Position numbers and translations under genes: made by a program
Source of the DNA: Chrysoperla carnea
Lineage: Eukaryota > Arthropoda > Insecta > Neuroptera > Chrysopidae
Assembly (NCBI RefSeq): GCF_905475395.1
Contig: NC_058342.1
Coordinates: 23,532,640-23,596,639, forward strand
Length of the DNA: 64,000 nt
Direction of reading: 5' to 3'
Shown here: positions 25,301 through 36,488 of the stretch, in pieces
How positions within the stretch are numbered: the stretch's first letter is position 1
Layout of the letters: the number at the start of each line of letters is the position of its first letter
Notes under the pieces: model-generated
What the model saw: only the letters and a program-made list of their open reading frames with translations
Database searches by the model: none
Told to the model about the DNA's origin: nothing

Positions 25301-28300
25301 TCCCGTTAATAACTAGTGTTTATTTAGGCTATAGTCTTGTTCTTAATATGACTATTTTTAGAAATTACTAGTGATCTCGAATTCTACAGGAATCAACAAT
25401 ATTTAATATTTATTCGTAATTAATTTAGTTATATAATTTTTAAAATGTTGGTAATAAACATATTTTGTGTATTGAGGCGCTACTTCATTACTTTTTTTTT
25501 TCCATTTCTTTTTTAAGAGTTAGATTAGTGCATTATGTTTTAATTTGATTTTGGTTTTATTTTATTTTATTTATATACAAATGGATAATGGTTAATTTTT
25601 AAAAGAATATCTAAGTTTTTTTTTTAAACCTGTTAGAATTTTTTTTCACTCAGAATATATTTTATGCTTTTTTATTTAATTTATAAAGTGTTGCTGTAAA
25701 AGCTATTATGTTTTGATGGTGGAAATCAAGAACTTATTGGCGTACGTGTATTATTCAGGAAAAATTTGGATTTTCTAGAGAGGTCAACGAAGTATTTGAA
25801 AATGTATTTTAGGTGTGGTGCTTTCCCTCCTACATTGATTTTTGTGGGAAACACACAGATTGAACAATAGGTACTAAAAACTTATCAATCTTGAGTAATA
25901 TCTACAAATTTTAAATACTTAAGAAATCAATTTTTATTCTCACTCGATCATCCCCAAAGTCTAAGTGGGCGGGCTTGGTCTGCAATCAACTATTCAATCG
26001 AAGACCTGATAGCCATTTTGTTGCCTCATACTTATTACAAAAAACATTGCCTTTTTTAATCTTCATTAAATTTTTTTTATTCCGGGTTTCCATTTGTGGG
26101 CGTCGATACAGCGACCGCCATTCCCCGATTTGTGATTCCTCATCTTTTGGGGTTGGTTCGAACAGCAAATTTTCTTGTGATAGCTCTTATGGCTACGTTA
26201 ATCGCGAATTTGTGCGCACCTATGTTTCCTTTTAGATCTCTGGGGGTTTCCCTTCACATATCACGAGGAATCCAGTCATATCTTTGTCATCGCGAATTCA
26301 AGAAAGTACCTGTCTACAACTGATCACTGCCCTTCACTCTTGACGCTAAACTTTTTACTGTATCCTAGCTGTCCAAATACATTATGACATCTCCGGATGA
26401 TCGGTCAATGTTATTTATGAACCTGGCCCATAAGCCCTAAAAGGAGCGCCACGTTTTTATGAGAATAATTAATACTGATAAGAAAGGTACCGCAAATGAG
26501 TTCCTTGCACCTAGTCTAAAGGGCTCTCTGCTGGTTGTTCTCAGCCTGTTATCCGGAGGTGAAAAATTTCCGTTTCCGAGTAAGAGGTGCTATTTTAAGC
26601 AGATTATGCTATAGGAGTATGTCAAAGCTAGAAACCGCGCTAGGAAGCTCAGACCTTCTTCTTCAAAATTGCTTCCATAATTGATGGATCCAAGATTTCG
26701 GACCCAAACATTCTAAACGATACCCTTGCAGATTTCTGCAGGTGCAAATAACATGTACGGAGGTTTCTTCATCAGACCCTACAAATAAGACCCTACAAAT
26801 AAGTGGATCGTCTGATATCTCCAAGTTATGAAAGTGTCAGTTCAATCGACAGTGCTCTACCAAGAGAGTATCAATGTCCTACTTTTTAAAGAGTAAAAAT
26901 TATTGATTCTTAAATATTTCGAGATTGATAAATATCTAAAAATCTTAAGAACACAATGTTTTAAGCTTTTACGGTGACATATACATTACATATAATATAC
27001 ATATATATTTTAAATAATTCGAAACAAAATAATTTTTTCCCCCCGTAAAATATGTTTTTCTACACTTTAATTATTTGAGTATGATGTAATTTTGTTAATA
27101 GACGTTTCTAGGTTTTAGTCATTTTTGTATGATTTCCAAAATAAATTTACGACAATGTCATTTTTATTGAACAATAGGGTATTATCGTTAGTCAAAAATA
27201 AATTATGAAATTTGAAAAAAGTTAAAATATATGTAAAAATGTATACTTAAATATTCTGATTTCGAGTCATAAAGGCAAAATTAAAAATCGTTATTTTTTA
27301 AACTGTATATCACGTGACCTAAAACTCGGGCTAGCCTTGCTGTGATGTCATATCGGTATGAGCCATAGACCATCAATTAGTTCAGTGTTGACAACTTGGT
27401 ATAATATATCCATAGATAATAATATATCCATAGATAATTTATATTTATTATAATTAGTTGTCTATGAATATATCTTTCAAACTTATTTGTGTTATTTCGT
27501 TTAATGATACCGATATTACGTTATCAAATTGGATGCCCGCGTTTTTGACAGTTTAAGAAAGGTTTAAAATTTAATTTAAGTTTTTGGCAAGAAAGCGTGT
27601 GTATTTTTCCGAAATAAATTTTTGATGGCTTTTATTAGCAAAATCAACATTTTGAGGTACTTTTTGAAAAATAGTAGAATACCCTATTTCTTGTATAGAA
27701 ATGTTCAATCTTATTTTAAAATTGCCTTTAAACGCGAAAATAAACATGTCTGTATCTTAAAATAGTACTCTTTTCTACCACCAGGTGAAAGTCTGCTGAA
27801 CAGATTTCCTAATATCTTTTTTAAAAGGTTGATAATACTTATAATAAACGAATGAAAATGCAGGTAATCCTCATTTTGAAGATTTCATCGAAAAGAGCTG
27901 TGATTTTATATCGATATGGTTTGGATATTGTCGTAAATCTATTATGAAATGATACGTAAATTGAATAGGATAATAGTAGACTTAATTTTCGTGTATGTTC
28001 TTTTAATTTACAAAAAATAATGGTAGTTTAAAATATTTTCGTAAAAATTATCTATTATAAAAATATTATTAATTTATTTTCTGTATAATTTCTGGTAATA
28101 TAGACACGGGTTGCAAATTTATTGGGAGTTGCCGGTACCGATATTCCTATTCAAGATATTCAAAGGCTTATGATGCCGCATATTGTAAGTATTTCGGGCG
28201 AAACTAAACTTAATATTATTCAAAATTTATTTAAAAAAAAATTGTTTATGTTTTCAGCTGGGTGTTAATGGTTACGCTTTTATTGTAACAAATAATGGTT

Positions 28301-31300
28301 TCATCTTAATTCATCCCGATTTACGTCCAGTGGTATGTGAGAGATTGTAGAACATATACGATTATGGGCAGTAGAAAGTTTAATTTTTTTTGTTGAAAAC
28401 CAGTTTCAGGGTATTTTGAAACCTTCATATAACAGTGTTGACATGGCTGAAGTTGAACTGATTGACGATAATCGGGAACCGAGAAATTTTGATCCAATGC
28501 TATTAGAAGTATGTTATATTTAGACACTGAGAGATAACTGTTTGTTCAATGAGAGAATAGATTACGATTTTCTTTTAATGCCAGACAGGGGCGTACCATG
28601 TATGACAGGGGTTAGACCTATATGCCAGACAGGAGTATTTATGAGTGATTGCTCCTGAACCTGAATTACTTTTGGCTGGTTAATAGTATAATTTAAAAAA
28701 TTTCTAGCAAATATATTCTGATTTGTTCCACTGCAAAGCCAAAATTCAAATTTGCCCCATTGCAGGGCAAAATATTTTGCTTTGCCCCATCTCAGAGCAA
28801 AAACTCAAGATTTACTCCAACTTGGAGAAAAATCCGGGTGCGAAATCGAAGTGAAATCTAGCCTTGTTTCAGACAGCTATCTCTCAAAACATTACTCAAT
28901 ATTTGAAAATAGAAATGAAGATTTTATTTTTTCCAGTTAAGAGACGCCGTTATTAACCAATCTATTGGCAGGATCACACTCAGTGTTAAATACCACTACG
29001 ATGATATGGTAAATATTTCTAATACAAGGGCGAATTTGGAAATGCCAAATAGATATGGCCAAATTAAAATCTGAAACGTTCTGAGATTTGCCTGAAACTC
29101 TCTAAAATTAAATTCTGAAAATGGATTCTTCATCGATATCTCGGAATTTATATATTCTGCATCTTTTTAATCTCCAAATCCCTTTTTTTAGATTCACTTT
29201 TTTCAAGTGGCTGATCAGAATATGACGTATCTTGGCATAGTTGTCACTAGCATGAAATAATTGAGGGGGCACTGAAACATGGGGAATAATTTTTGTTCTA
29301 TTTTATCTACTTTTTGATTGTATTTTTTAAAAATTGAGGATTATTGAAAGGACGTCTATACATCTATGAGATGCGTTGAAATCTAAACTAGATTTCCAAA
29401 AGAAAGTACACAATTCTCTAAATTCGCCCTTGATATCTAATCACACATACATTATTTATTAACCAAGGTTAAAACAAACGATTTTTATAGAGACGTGTGT
29501 CAAAAATGCGTCGACAATATTATTATTATGGCATGAAAAACACACCATTTTCACTTGTTATTGCCATACCAGAAACTTATGGTCAATATCGTGTCCAAAT
29601 ACCAAGTTCAGAAGATATACATCGGTTGCGTGCACAAGGTAAAATGGCCACAGAATTTTTCAAGGAAAATTGGATCATTCATCCTGATTGGTAAGTTAAT
29701 GTGCCAGTTTTAAATCCGATCTTGGTCACAAAATCAAAACTAATGGGGAAAAATAATTTTTACCAGGACGTATTGTAAATATTTACGATATGATCCAGAA
29801 CGTCGTCCACAATTTTCAACGCCTGAACAAGAATTGCTACACTTTTTAGATCGAATGAATACTGGACCATGGAAATGGTTAAAACGTACTGCTTTTCCTC
29901 CGGAGATGAGTAAGTAAAGTTTTGATACAAGAGGTTGGAACATATCCTTCCCATTTAGCACTATTAAAGTATAACTCGAATTCTTCGATGGCTAGAATTT
30001 TCATAACCCCTCCATTGTCTATAGTTTTTGTATCCATTAAGCCACTGGAAAGGCTAAAAGACTAGATCTGCCTCAATAACTTTTTTTCTTCGGCGTGCAG
30101 TTTACGATACGGTCTAATTACCTGGGACCACTATTACTTGAAGTTGATAACATTAGACCTCGATAAATCAAACCAAAATAAATCGAAAAATTCGAATTTT
30201 GATTCAAAATAGATACAGTGGATGAAAACTTTAACCTAAAAAGCACTAAGCGAATTATTTATTTCAGCAAACACCACCACTGGAAAATCAGAAAAAGTGG
30301 AAAAAGATTCTTATTTTTGTAAGTACTTCGGGAATAAATTTCTATACATTTAGGATGTACTTAATAACCAAAATTTTCATTTAGGTGACAGGGATTTAAT
30401 GCAATCACTTGTTTGGGACGCCAAGATAACATCTTGGTTTTCCAATAATATTACAGACACGCCGAAAGAAGATAAAAGGTATGCGTCAATTTTGTATCTG
30501 TTTAGACACTTTTCACTTTTCTTTATGTTTAGCGGCATGAAATTTCAAAGGTTTTATTTCTTAGGAAAAACATTATTTTCTTATATAAAAAAAAAAAAAA
30601 ACAATCATTTATTTTTAACGCACTTTATTTTAATTTAATTTTTACCAATGGATAGCCCAATAGCCATGTTGATGGTATTATTGCCCAGGTAAAGTATTTC
30701 TGAAGCAAATTAAAAATTTCGTCACAAATTTTTTATAATCTAGAAATATCGATCAATTAAAAGGTTAATTACACAAAACTTCAATTTAAATCTGACTGGA
30801 TAAGCTTTGGTATTTAAAAGGACATGTCCTAACGTAACTTTTAAGAAACGGTGACAACACTTGAAAGTTTAGGAAAGGAGAGGTTTCCTACGCCCTAAAA
30901 TGAGTAAAAAACAACTCACCGACATAAAAATTAGAAAAATAATTGATTTTGTTCTATTACCCGCAAATTTTATCCAATTTTGATGTGGACTAAATTTTTT
31001 TTATCACTTCATGTGAAGACTTGTCACTGGATAAGCAGAAAGGTGAAGTATGGGTCATGGGTGTCACCAAAGGGGGCAGATAAGGGCAGCTGCTCCTCTC
31101 TAGAAAAAATTTCATCTCACTACGTATTATGATAGTCGGCAAATCGAATTATGAAATCGAATCATACGCATTCAGTATTGCCAATTTTAAAAATAACATT
31201 AGGATATACACTGCTCAATCCGCCAGGTTGAAATTGAAGTAACTAACTTCCTAGGTAGAATGATTTATAATAAACCCAAGATATAAATATTTACGCGCTA

Positions 31301-34300
31301 GTTTCACCAATATTTTGTGTCCTTAATCCAAACAATATCAAAAATTTGATTTATTAGAATAAGTAATTTGTACTGCTTTCGTAGAAAACCCTTTAAGTAT
31401 CTTAAAAATCAATGTATACAATACATATACTTTCTAAAAAATCCTTTCCCAAATCATCGAATGATGTCGATTTTTGTGTTTATGGGTAGAAATTTCCCTA
31501 TATGAATCTAATTTGAAGTAATTTTTTTTTTGTTTATGACCCGAAAAAATTTTTTTATACCCTATACCTCTGTTCAAAATCAAGATACAGACAAAAAAGC
31601 AAATATCCACAAAAAAAGTTTGTTTCAACTATTTCTGCAGGAAATTAATTTTTTAAATTAAAAAAAAATACTATTCCGATGTAAAATTTTATTCTCCAAT
31701 CTACAAAAATTTTACTTGAAAGTTTGCTTTGTTTACGAGATATTTGGACAAAACCAAAAGGGGTGTTTTCACCCTTACCTTCAGTTTCGACCCTCTCATT
31801 TAATAGCACTCCGCGGTTTTTTCTTCTTTAATAACCCATTGAACGATTCCTGCAACTAAAACCCGCGAACGCCTTAGTTCCTAATTGCCTTGCTTTTTAA
31901 TACCTAATCAAAAGACTAGACGTCCAATAATTTTCAAAAAATCAAACCTATTTAAAAAAATTGATTATATTTTTGTCTCCAATTTTATTAGTTGTATTAA
32001 TTTTGGTAATTTTGACCTAACAACTAAAAAATCATGTGCATTCGAAGATTTGGGGAAAGGTTTCTGAGTGCGTACAGTTGCGTGTCTTCAAAAATAAAAT
32101 ATTGCGTACAAAGTTGAATTTATGCTTATTCGAACTTCTATAAATCAAAATTATATCGAGCATTCATCTTTATAAGAAAAAATTAGGAAAATTCAGACCA
32201 TTTTTCGCTCTCTTCATTTGATTTATCGAAGTTCATTCCTTTTTGTAAATAATTATTATAAATAATTTTTCTTTTAAATATAATAATTTTAAATACTACC
32301 GGATGTCTCGTAAGTATATTTTAGCAAAAGAAAAAGAAAAATAATTCTAAGCCAAAATCGGGAAAATACTCTTTCCAATAATCTGTGCACACAAGGAGCC
32401 ATCTATCGCTTTGATAACGGAGTCGAACTACTTTTTACACAAAGATCGATCTGAAATTTGAACTTAAAACAATATTGAAGTGGTCTGTTTAGGCCTGCGC
32501 AAATTCATCGTCTTCGCAAACAGTAGATGCTGCTTGCAAAAATATTAAAAAATGTTTAGATTGATAAAAAATGGCAGCCGTACAATAAAATTCACTTTAT
32601 TTAATTCATAGATCTTGTGATAATCTGATAATAAAAGATCAATCTCCAACGATAGATCGCAGCACTTGTGTACCAGCGGGGTGGAGGGGTTATTATCTAT
32701 CAAATATATCGTGAAAATTGCTAAAACATTACCGATTTTGTATTCCACAGAAATGAATTTATACAACGATATGGTTTAACAATTGTTTTTGTATCAACGC
32801 ATAGTGGCCTTACACGATGGCAAGATTTTCCATCACCTCGACAGAGTACATCAAACGAACCGTAAGGAAAATGAATCGGAAAATTTTGGAATTCATTTTT
32901 AATATTTTCTTATATGTTTGTTATTTTGTAGACATTTCAGTGAAATTTATAAGCGTGCTATCGATGAAACCTGGTACAAGAGAGCAGTTGAACACTATTT
33001 TATAAATCCCAGATCTTTTGTTTATTCTGTGCCTTTTGATGTTGGTAAGTTTCGAGGAGTTTATGATGAATCTTAGATTATGTTAAGTTAGATTCAAAGG
33101 CTTTCTCAAACAGCCGGACTACCGAATAGTCGGAATGTGGGGTGCTTTTTAGCGTGACGATGTGTGACAATTCGGGAGGGAGGATCCAAGAAAGCTTATA
33201 GAAAGCGGGTCTAGAAAGTATGACGTTATATTTGGAGAGGGGTTCAGCAAATGTGACAGTACTATGGAGACGGGGTACAAAAAGACGAAATTTTGAATGA
33301 TGTATTTTATGAATGGTCCCTGGGTCGCCACAATAAAATTTTGCACCATTCTTAGCACCCTTAAGAACTGCTCCCAATAAAATCTAAACCCATTTGTACA
33401 AGATTTAAATTTTAAATGTTCAGGTGATAAAAAAGACACTTTAGTAACAGCAACGCACGCAATTGTTAAAACGGAAAATGGTCGTGAAAAAATTCGAGCA
33501 CCAGCTGCGGTCGTTGGTTTCCAATTCTTACATTCAGCTCTGTATACTCTTTTCAAAAATATTACCTCAAGTGTACGTATTTCAATAATATCTCATTCAC
33601 TGTTACACCCTGTAAAATGAATTTATTTTTATAGTGTGGTGGAATAAAACCATGCCAGAAGACATGTACGTCCGTTGATTTGGATTGCTATATTCTTGAC
33701 AATAATGGTTACATAATTGTTAGTGAGAATATGGCGCATACGGGACGCTTCTTTGGTGAAGTTGATGGTTTCATCATGGAATTATTAATCCAAGAACATG
33801 TCTACCGTAAAGTGCAAATTGTTGATTATCAAGCGGTCTGTTTTGAACAGCCGGAAGTTACAAATCCAGCATCACATATACCAACTGTACGTAAATATCC
33901 CTATAATCATTCCCCCGTTTAAAAAAATTGATGCCTCACTGAAATGTCTCTCTAGCTTAATTGTTAAAGCAATATGCCTGCAAAGCAATATTAATTAAAA
34001 TTCGTGAGCCTCAACGTAAAGAATAGTTCGTGTCTTTGCCTGGAGGCATTCAGCAGCGCTAGTGCAGCGCAATGCGAAGTTTCTTAAGATTCAATGAACA
34101 AGATGACATAATCTATATGCCGTATAGAATTATAGATGATACCCGTTAAGATCATTGGCTACTGGTTATCGAATGATAGACAGTGAATGAACAAATGTAT
34201 CAATTTTTGCCTTATCCGTATCTCCCAAATTAGGCCTCAGATCCAAATTTGGAAAAGAGTTTTTTTGTTGCTCTTGATTAGCTTATTTTCGGAAGCTAGG

Positions 34301-36488
34301 TTTCTACAGTCAATAACAGAACATGTTGTATATTACATATATACAGGGTATAAAAATACAAAATTTAATAATTATTTGTTTGATTCGAACAGCCTTTAAT
34401 GTTTTTTAAACATATCATGCAATGGGCAATCAGTTACACAATATGGATGTTTGCGCAAACCACATTCATATTTTCGAATACAATAAATGCATTTAGCTAT
34501 GCATCAGAGGACATAAGTTCAGCGTACGAAGCATTCGAACCAGATCCAACCGTGTCCGCTGATCAACCACCAGTGAAAATCAATGAAAAAGAATTCGACA
34601 TAGATTCAGCGCGAATCAATCAAACACGTCCAAAGCCATGCGATATGGATGTGACATTATACGAAATGCGATTTCCAAAAGATAAAAAAGCACCGTATCC
34701 ATTTGGACAGCCGTCACACTGTAAGGGGTAAGTTCGAAAAATCGTAAGCCAAAAATATTGTCACATTAATTTTTTTTTTCAATTTCTTTATTTTCAATAT
34801 CTGTTTTGTTGAGCCTGGAGTACAAGCAGATACCTTTTCATAATGGCTTACAGTATTTGTTTGTGTACGGAGCCAGAATGCAAACGGATACCTTTTACCA
34901 TAATTCGGATAATAATATCTGTCTGTTATTTGTTAAGTGAGCCACAATACAAACAAATTTTATTATCCGGCTTGATTAACAACATAAAGGTAAAAGTAAA
35001 AAAGTTGAAAAAACCCCCGAACCTTCGAACTTACATAAAGAATAACAGAAACGAGAAAAGATTATGCACAGATTAGCCCGGATAATGTGCATAATTTTGT
35101 CTAAGTTTCTGTTATTCTTTTCGAACTTCTTCTGTTCTAGTGGGGAAGAATCACCACGGCCATTTGTTGTCGAACAAATTTCGAACAGCAACATGATTCT
35201 ATTGGTTGTTGATGCGTTATGTAAACGTGATGAAAATGTTGGACCGATTATTACACTTCCGCAAGAATATAAATATAATGGATCAGATACGTTGTCATGT
35301 TTCAAAGTTCGTAGTCCCGAACTTTCGAGACGAAGACCAAGTAGTTGTATTAGTTCGCATATGAATGTAAGTATACAAGATTTTTTATACATGTAGGAGC
35401 TGCGTACACTGAAAAAAATTAAAATAATGACAACCTTATCGAATTCATTGATACAAAAACACTGAAGTTAAATAAACAAAATCATTACTTCTATGAAAGA
35501 AATTTATTTTAGTTTAAAGTCATGCATTTTATTGATGGAAAATAAAATTGTACTTAGTTGGAATATATAATCGTGTAAATAAAGCGAATCGATGAATTAA
35601 AAGAAAATTTCTTTGCGTTTGCTTTAAATAGAGTATTTGGTTATTGTGATCGCATGTCTATCATGTCTAGTCCATATGTGATTGAGCAACCATCATGAAG
35701 ATTGTTGTTACCAGTTGACAGAGAGTTTGAAATAAACAATGATCATTTTTATAATAATTATCATACTTTTTGGTGTGAAAAAGAATATGAAACAAGCATC
35801 GATAGCGGAGTTGGTTAAGCTTCAGACCTAAGACACTAAAATCAATGGTAATCCATATGTTGCTGGTTCAAATCCGACTTGAAGAAATCTATTTTTTTTT
35901 TAAATAAACCTATTAGCAGGTATAAACCTTTTTTTTTAACCTGCTCGTGTAGTTGTGACAATCACATCACTATTTTGTTATAGTATTTATAAGTGGTAGA
36001 ATGGTAAATAAACCTATTAGTAGGTATAAAACTTTTTTTTAACCTGCTCGTGTAGTTGTGACAATCACATCACTATTTTGTTATAGTATTTATAAGTGGT
36101 AGAATCAATAAAAAAAATATTATTTAAATTTATGTTTATGCATTTCAAAACAACAATATTTGAAATTTTTTAGACAGTATATTACTTTCATAGAATCACC
36201 TCATGCGTTTGTGTCAACTTCACCACTCAACCACGTACGGTAGTTGTATGACATTCGTGGCACCATTCGCCATCTTTCGGTTGGTATTAAGAATTTTTTT
36301 CAGTGTACTCTTAGCGAATTTTCTGTGGCTTAAACTTACAAAAAATACTTATATTTTAAAAAATATTGTTTGAAATTTTTCAGGAAAGTGAAATTGAATT
36401 ATGTGGGAAAGGAAATCGTATAGAAAATTCTTTAAATATGCTATTAAGTATTTTATTCGTTTTCATAACAAGGCTTTTTATTCACTAA
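18945..36488 (+). CDS. Voltage-gated calcium channel alpha2-delta subunit (24 coding exons, 1236 aa)
   Basis: This is an extracellular, membrane-anchored auxiliary subunit that promotes trafficking and function of voltage-gated Ca2+ channels. Exons: 18945-19042, 19116-19197, 19269-19373, 20860-21085, 21150-21281, 21385-21644, 21879-22191, 22491-22768, 23069-23179, 28104-28184, 28258-28332, 28410-28508, 28937-29008, 29491-29690, 29767-29909, 30268-30318, 30385-30478, 32751-32861, 32932-33044, 33424-33572, 33635-33886, 34393-34727, 35141-35366, 36384-36488. All junctions are GT..AG and keep phase; 3711 nt total. Residues 1-20 are a signal peptide and about 243-425 the VWA domain. MIDAS residues are D249-S251-S253 (DNSGS), T326 and D357. 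Cache-like segments lie near 546-587 and 949-963. The tail at 1218-1236 is hydrophobic after CGKGN, fitting GPI anchoring. Length fits the family (about 1100-1250). Which insect paralogue it is cannot be settled here. Confidence 0.95.
19374..20859. other. alpha2-delta intron 3 with inserted repeats
   Basis: It holds a family E fragment (19795-19845) and a reverse family B copy in two pieces (20012-20340 and 20738-20815), the last ending only 44 bp before the next exon. The sequence between the two pieces is an insertion or a rearranged segment. Confidence 0.6.
20012..20815 (-). repeat. Family B copy 3, interrupted by ~400 bp
   Basis: The reverse-strand head lies at 20738-20815 (CATCAATATTTCTAAGCGTT) and the downstream half at 20012-20340 (TTATGGTTTACAAGATGGGT, GTTTCAAACAAAAGTTTAAT). 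The GTCY core is missing. The intervening 20341-20737 is A/T-rich and contains an inverted piece resembling the GTCCCC part of the 15383-15849 element. Confidence 0.65.
20860..23179 (+). CDS. alpha2-delta exons 4-9: VWA_N and VWA domain
   Basis: Exon 4 carries the NHFYNL-type region ([20 protein letters not shown]) and exon 5 the [15 protein letters not shown] motif. Exon 6 has [20 protein letters not shown] and the [13 protein letters not shown] (from residue 249). Exon 7 holds NFT (T326), LITDG (D357) and [10 protein letters not shown]; exon 8 holds [15 protein letters not shown] and a Lys/Glu-rich linker. Exon 9 ends at 23179, but an equally good in-frame donor lies at 23153. The third Arg of the mammalian RRR gabapentin-site motif is present (R231), while the middle position is Thr. 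Confidence 0.93.
24144..24495 (+). repeat. Family C repeat with internal duplication
   Basis: GGGGTGTTATAAGTTTGACC, a GTCTGTCTGCCTGCC-type tract, GGCATCGTAGCGCCTAAACG, GATGAACCGATTTCGATTTT. Downstream, AATTTCAAGTGCGAGCTTAG and CGCTTCAAGTGCGAGTTTAG are two copies of a segment offset by about 125 bp. Confidence 0.65.
26660..26900 (-). pseudogene. Jockey-like non-LTR retrotransposon relic (RNase H C-terminal region)
   Basis: Read on the minus strand, pieces of an open frame give [12 protein letters not shown] and [15 protein letters not shown]. This matches the H..L..H.....DDP.C..C end region of Jockey/I-type ORF2 and the intact-frame paralogue at 48295-48462. A 14-bp tandem duplication (GACCCTACAAATAA at 26775 and 26789) interrupts it. 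No reverse transcriptase domain remains nearby. Confidence 0.7.
28104..29008 (+). CDS. alpha2-delta exons 10-13: Cache-type segment
   Basis: Exons 28104-28184, 28258-28332, 28410-28508 and 28937-29008 are all phase 0 at both ends. They encode [60 protein letters not shown] and [35 protein letters not shown] and HPDLRP are hallmarks of the Cache region of alpha2-delta. Because all four exons are symmetric, skipping any one would keep the frame. Confidence 0.93.
28720..28835 (+). repeat. ~30 bp minisatellite, about four units, in intron 12
   Basis: Units TTTGCCCCATTGCAGGGCAA and TTTGCCCCATCTCAGAGCAA follow each other at 30-bp spacing (28751, 28781). More diverged units flank them on both sides (GTTCCACTGCAAAGCCAAA before, TTACTCCAACTTGGAGAAA after). 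Each unit contains a small inverted motif (TGC...GCA). Confidence 0.65.
29491..30478 (+). CDS. alpha2-delta exons 14-17
   Basis: Exons 29491-29690, 29767-29909, 30268-30318 and 30385-30478. They encode [35 protein letters not shown], the [15 protein letters not shown] turn with conserved Trp and Cys, and [14 protein letters not shown] short Thr/Lys-rich exon ([16 protein letters not shown]) follows, then [19 protein letters not shown]. The 51-bp exon 16 and its neighbours fit together only in this phase (1-1-2). This is the extracellular middle part of alpha2. Confidence 0.92.
30479..32750. other. alpha2-delta intron 17 (2.3 kb)
   Basis: It holds a dispersed repeat at about 30999-31050 (CATGTGAAGACTTGTCACTG) shared with 58121-58175. 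No exon fits between the flanking ones, and the phase joins directly (phase 2 to 1 nt). The remainder is A/T-rich. Confidence 0.5.
32751..33886 (+). CDS. alpha2-delta exons 18-21: second Cache-like part
   Basis: Exons 32751-32861, 32932-33044, 33424-33572 and 33635-33886. Products include [59 protein letters not shown] and the Cys-rich [11 protein letters not shown]. Exon 21 continues with [15 protein letters not shown] and GRFFGEVDG, a very characteristic alpha2-delta block, and encodes 84 residues in full frame. The cysteines are candidates for the alpha2-to-delta disulfide links known in the family. Confidence 0.93.
34205..34357 (+). repeat. Foldback arm, family A, second solo copy
   Basis: It lies in intron 21 of alpha2-delta, ending 35 bp before exon 22. 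TTAGGCCTCAGATCCAAATT, the pyrimidine stretch, TTTCTACAGTCAATAACAGA and a terminal ACAGGGTATA correspond to the arm of the 58384-59105 element. Confidence 0.65.
34393..36488 (+). CDS. alpha2-delta exons 22-24: delta C-terminus and GPI-anchor-like tail
   Basis: Exon 22 (34393-34727) encodes the hydrophobic [19 protein letters not shown] segment and a [12 protein letters not shown] stretch. Exon 23 (35141-35366) encodes [20 protein letters not shown], conserved in alpha2-delta. Exon 24 (36384-36488) encodes [10 protein letters not shown] then [17 protein letters not shown] and TAA. A short hydrophobic tail right at the C-terminus after a Cys-Gly pair is what GPI-anchored alpha2-delta proteins show; a single transmembrane helix is the alternative. 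Intron 23 carries a Tc1-like MITE. Confidence 0.92.
34815..34960 (+). repeat. Three short direct repeats in intron 22
   Basis: GAGCCTGGAGTACAAGCAGA, GAGCCAGAATGCAAACGGAT and GAGCCACAATACAAACAAAT recur at about 60-80 bp spacing. The first two continue into ATACCTTTT and CATAAT. Confidence 0.5.
35021..35130. repeat. Hairpin element just before exon 23
   Basis: AAAGAATAACAGAAAC (35037-35052) is a perfect inverted match of GTTTCTGTTATTCTTT (35105-35120). Weaker pairing continues inside (GATTATGCACA with TGTGCATAAT) and outside (TTCGAACTT). It ends 10-20 bp from the exon 23 acceptor and overlaps the likely branch-point zone. Confidence 0.7.
35796..35886 (+). repeat. tRNA-Leu-like SINE head with intact A and B boxes
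   Basis: TAGCGGAGTTGGTTAAGC matches the pol III A box and D-arm. CTAAGA sits where a tRNA-Leu(UAA) anticodon loop would be, a long variable region follows, and GGTTCAAATCC is a perfect B box. The acceptor stem does not pair, so it is not a functional tRNA. A T-run follows. It is most likely a tRNA-derived SINE or captured tRNA fragment. Confidence 0.6.
35902..36105 (+). repeat. 104-bp tandem duplication
   Basis: AAATAAACCTATTAGCAGGT (35902) recurs as AAATAAACCTATTAGTAGGT (36006). Both units contain AACCTGCTCGTGTAGTTGTG and end AAGTGGTAGAAT. They are nearly identical, indicating a recent duplication. Confidence 0.85.

Larger units (their letters stand above)
23180..28103. other. alpha2-delta intron 9 (4.9 kb, the largest)
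   Basis: It contains a family C repeat (24144-24495), an inverted CCTCTAAATTGAG-type repeat near 23950 related to the Drosha last-intron repeats, and a reverse Jockey-like RNase H relic (26660-26900). No additional in-phase exon could be confidently identified, though a short cassette exon could be missed. Confidence 0.55.
35407..36305. mobile_element. 899 bp Tc1/mariner-type MITE with perfect 14-bp inverted ends
   Basis: The ends are CACTGAAAAAAATT (35407-35420) and AATTTTTTTCAGTG (36292-36305), a perfect match, flanked by TA on both sides (35405-35406, 36306-36307). TA duplication with CACTG ends fits the Tc1/mariner group. There is no transposase. Inside are a tRNA-Leu-like segment (35796-35886) and a 104-bp tandem duplication (35902-36105). 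It lies wholly in intron 23 of alpha2-delta. Confidence 0.8.

Noticed and set aside
23180..28103. Extra exon in the large alpha2-delta intron
   Set aside because: Flanking exons join in phase 0 and match the family order; small frames such as 25975-26235 lack matching splice sites and family motifs.
33149..33556. 135-codon open frame on the minus strand
   Set aside because: It lies antisense across alpha2-delta exon 20 and its flanking intron; the + strand exon has correct splice sites and family motifs.
35796..35886. Functional tRNA-Leu gene
   Set aside because: Acceptor stem does not pair and the T-stem is weak, although the A and B boxes are good.
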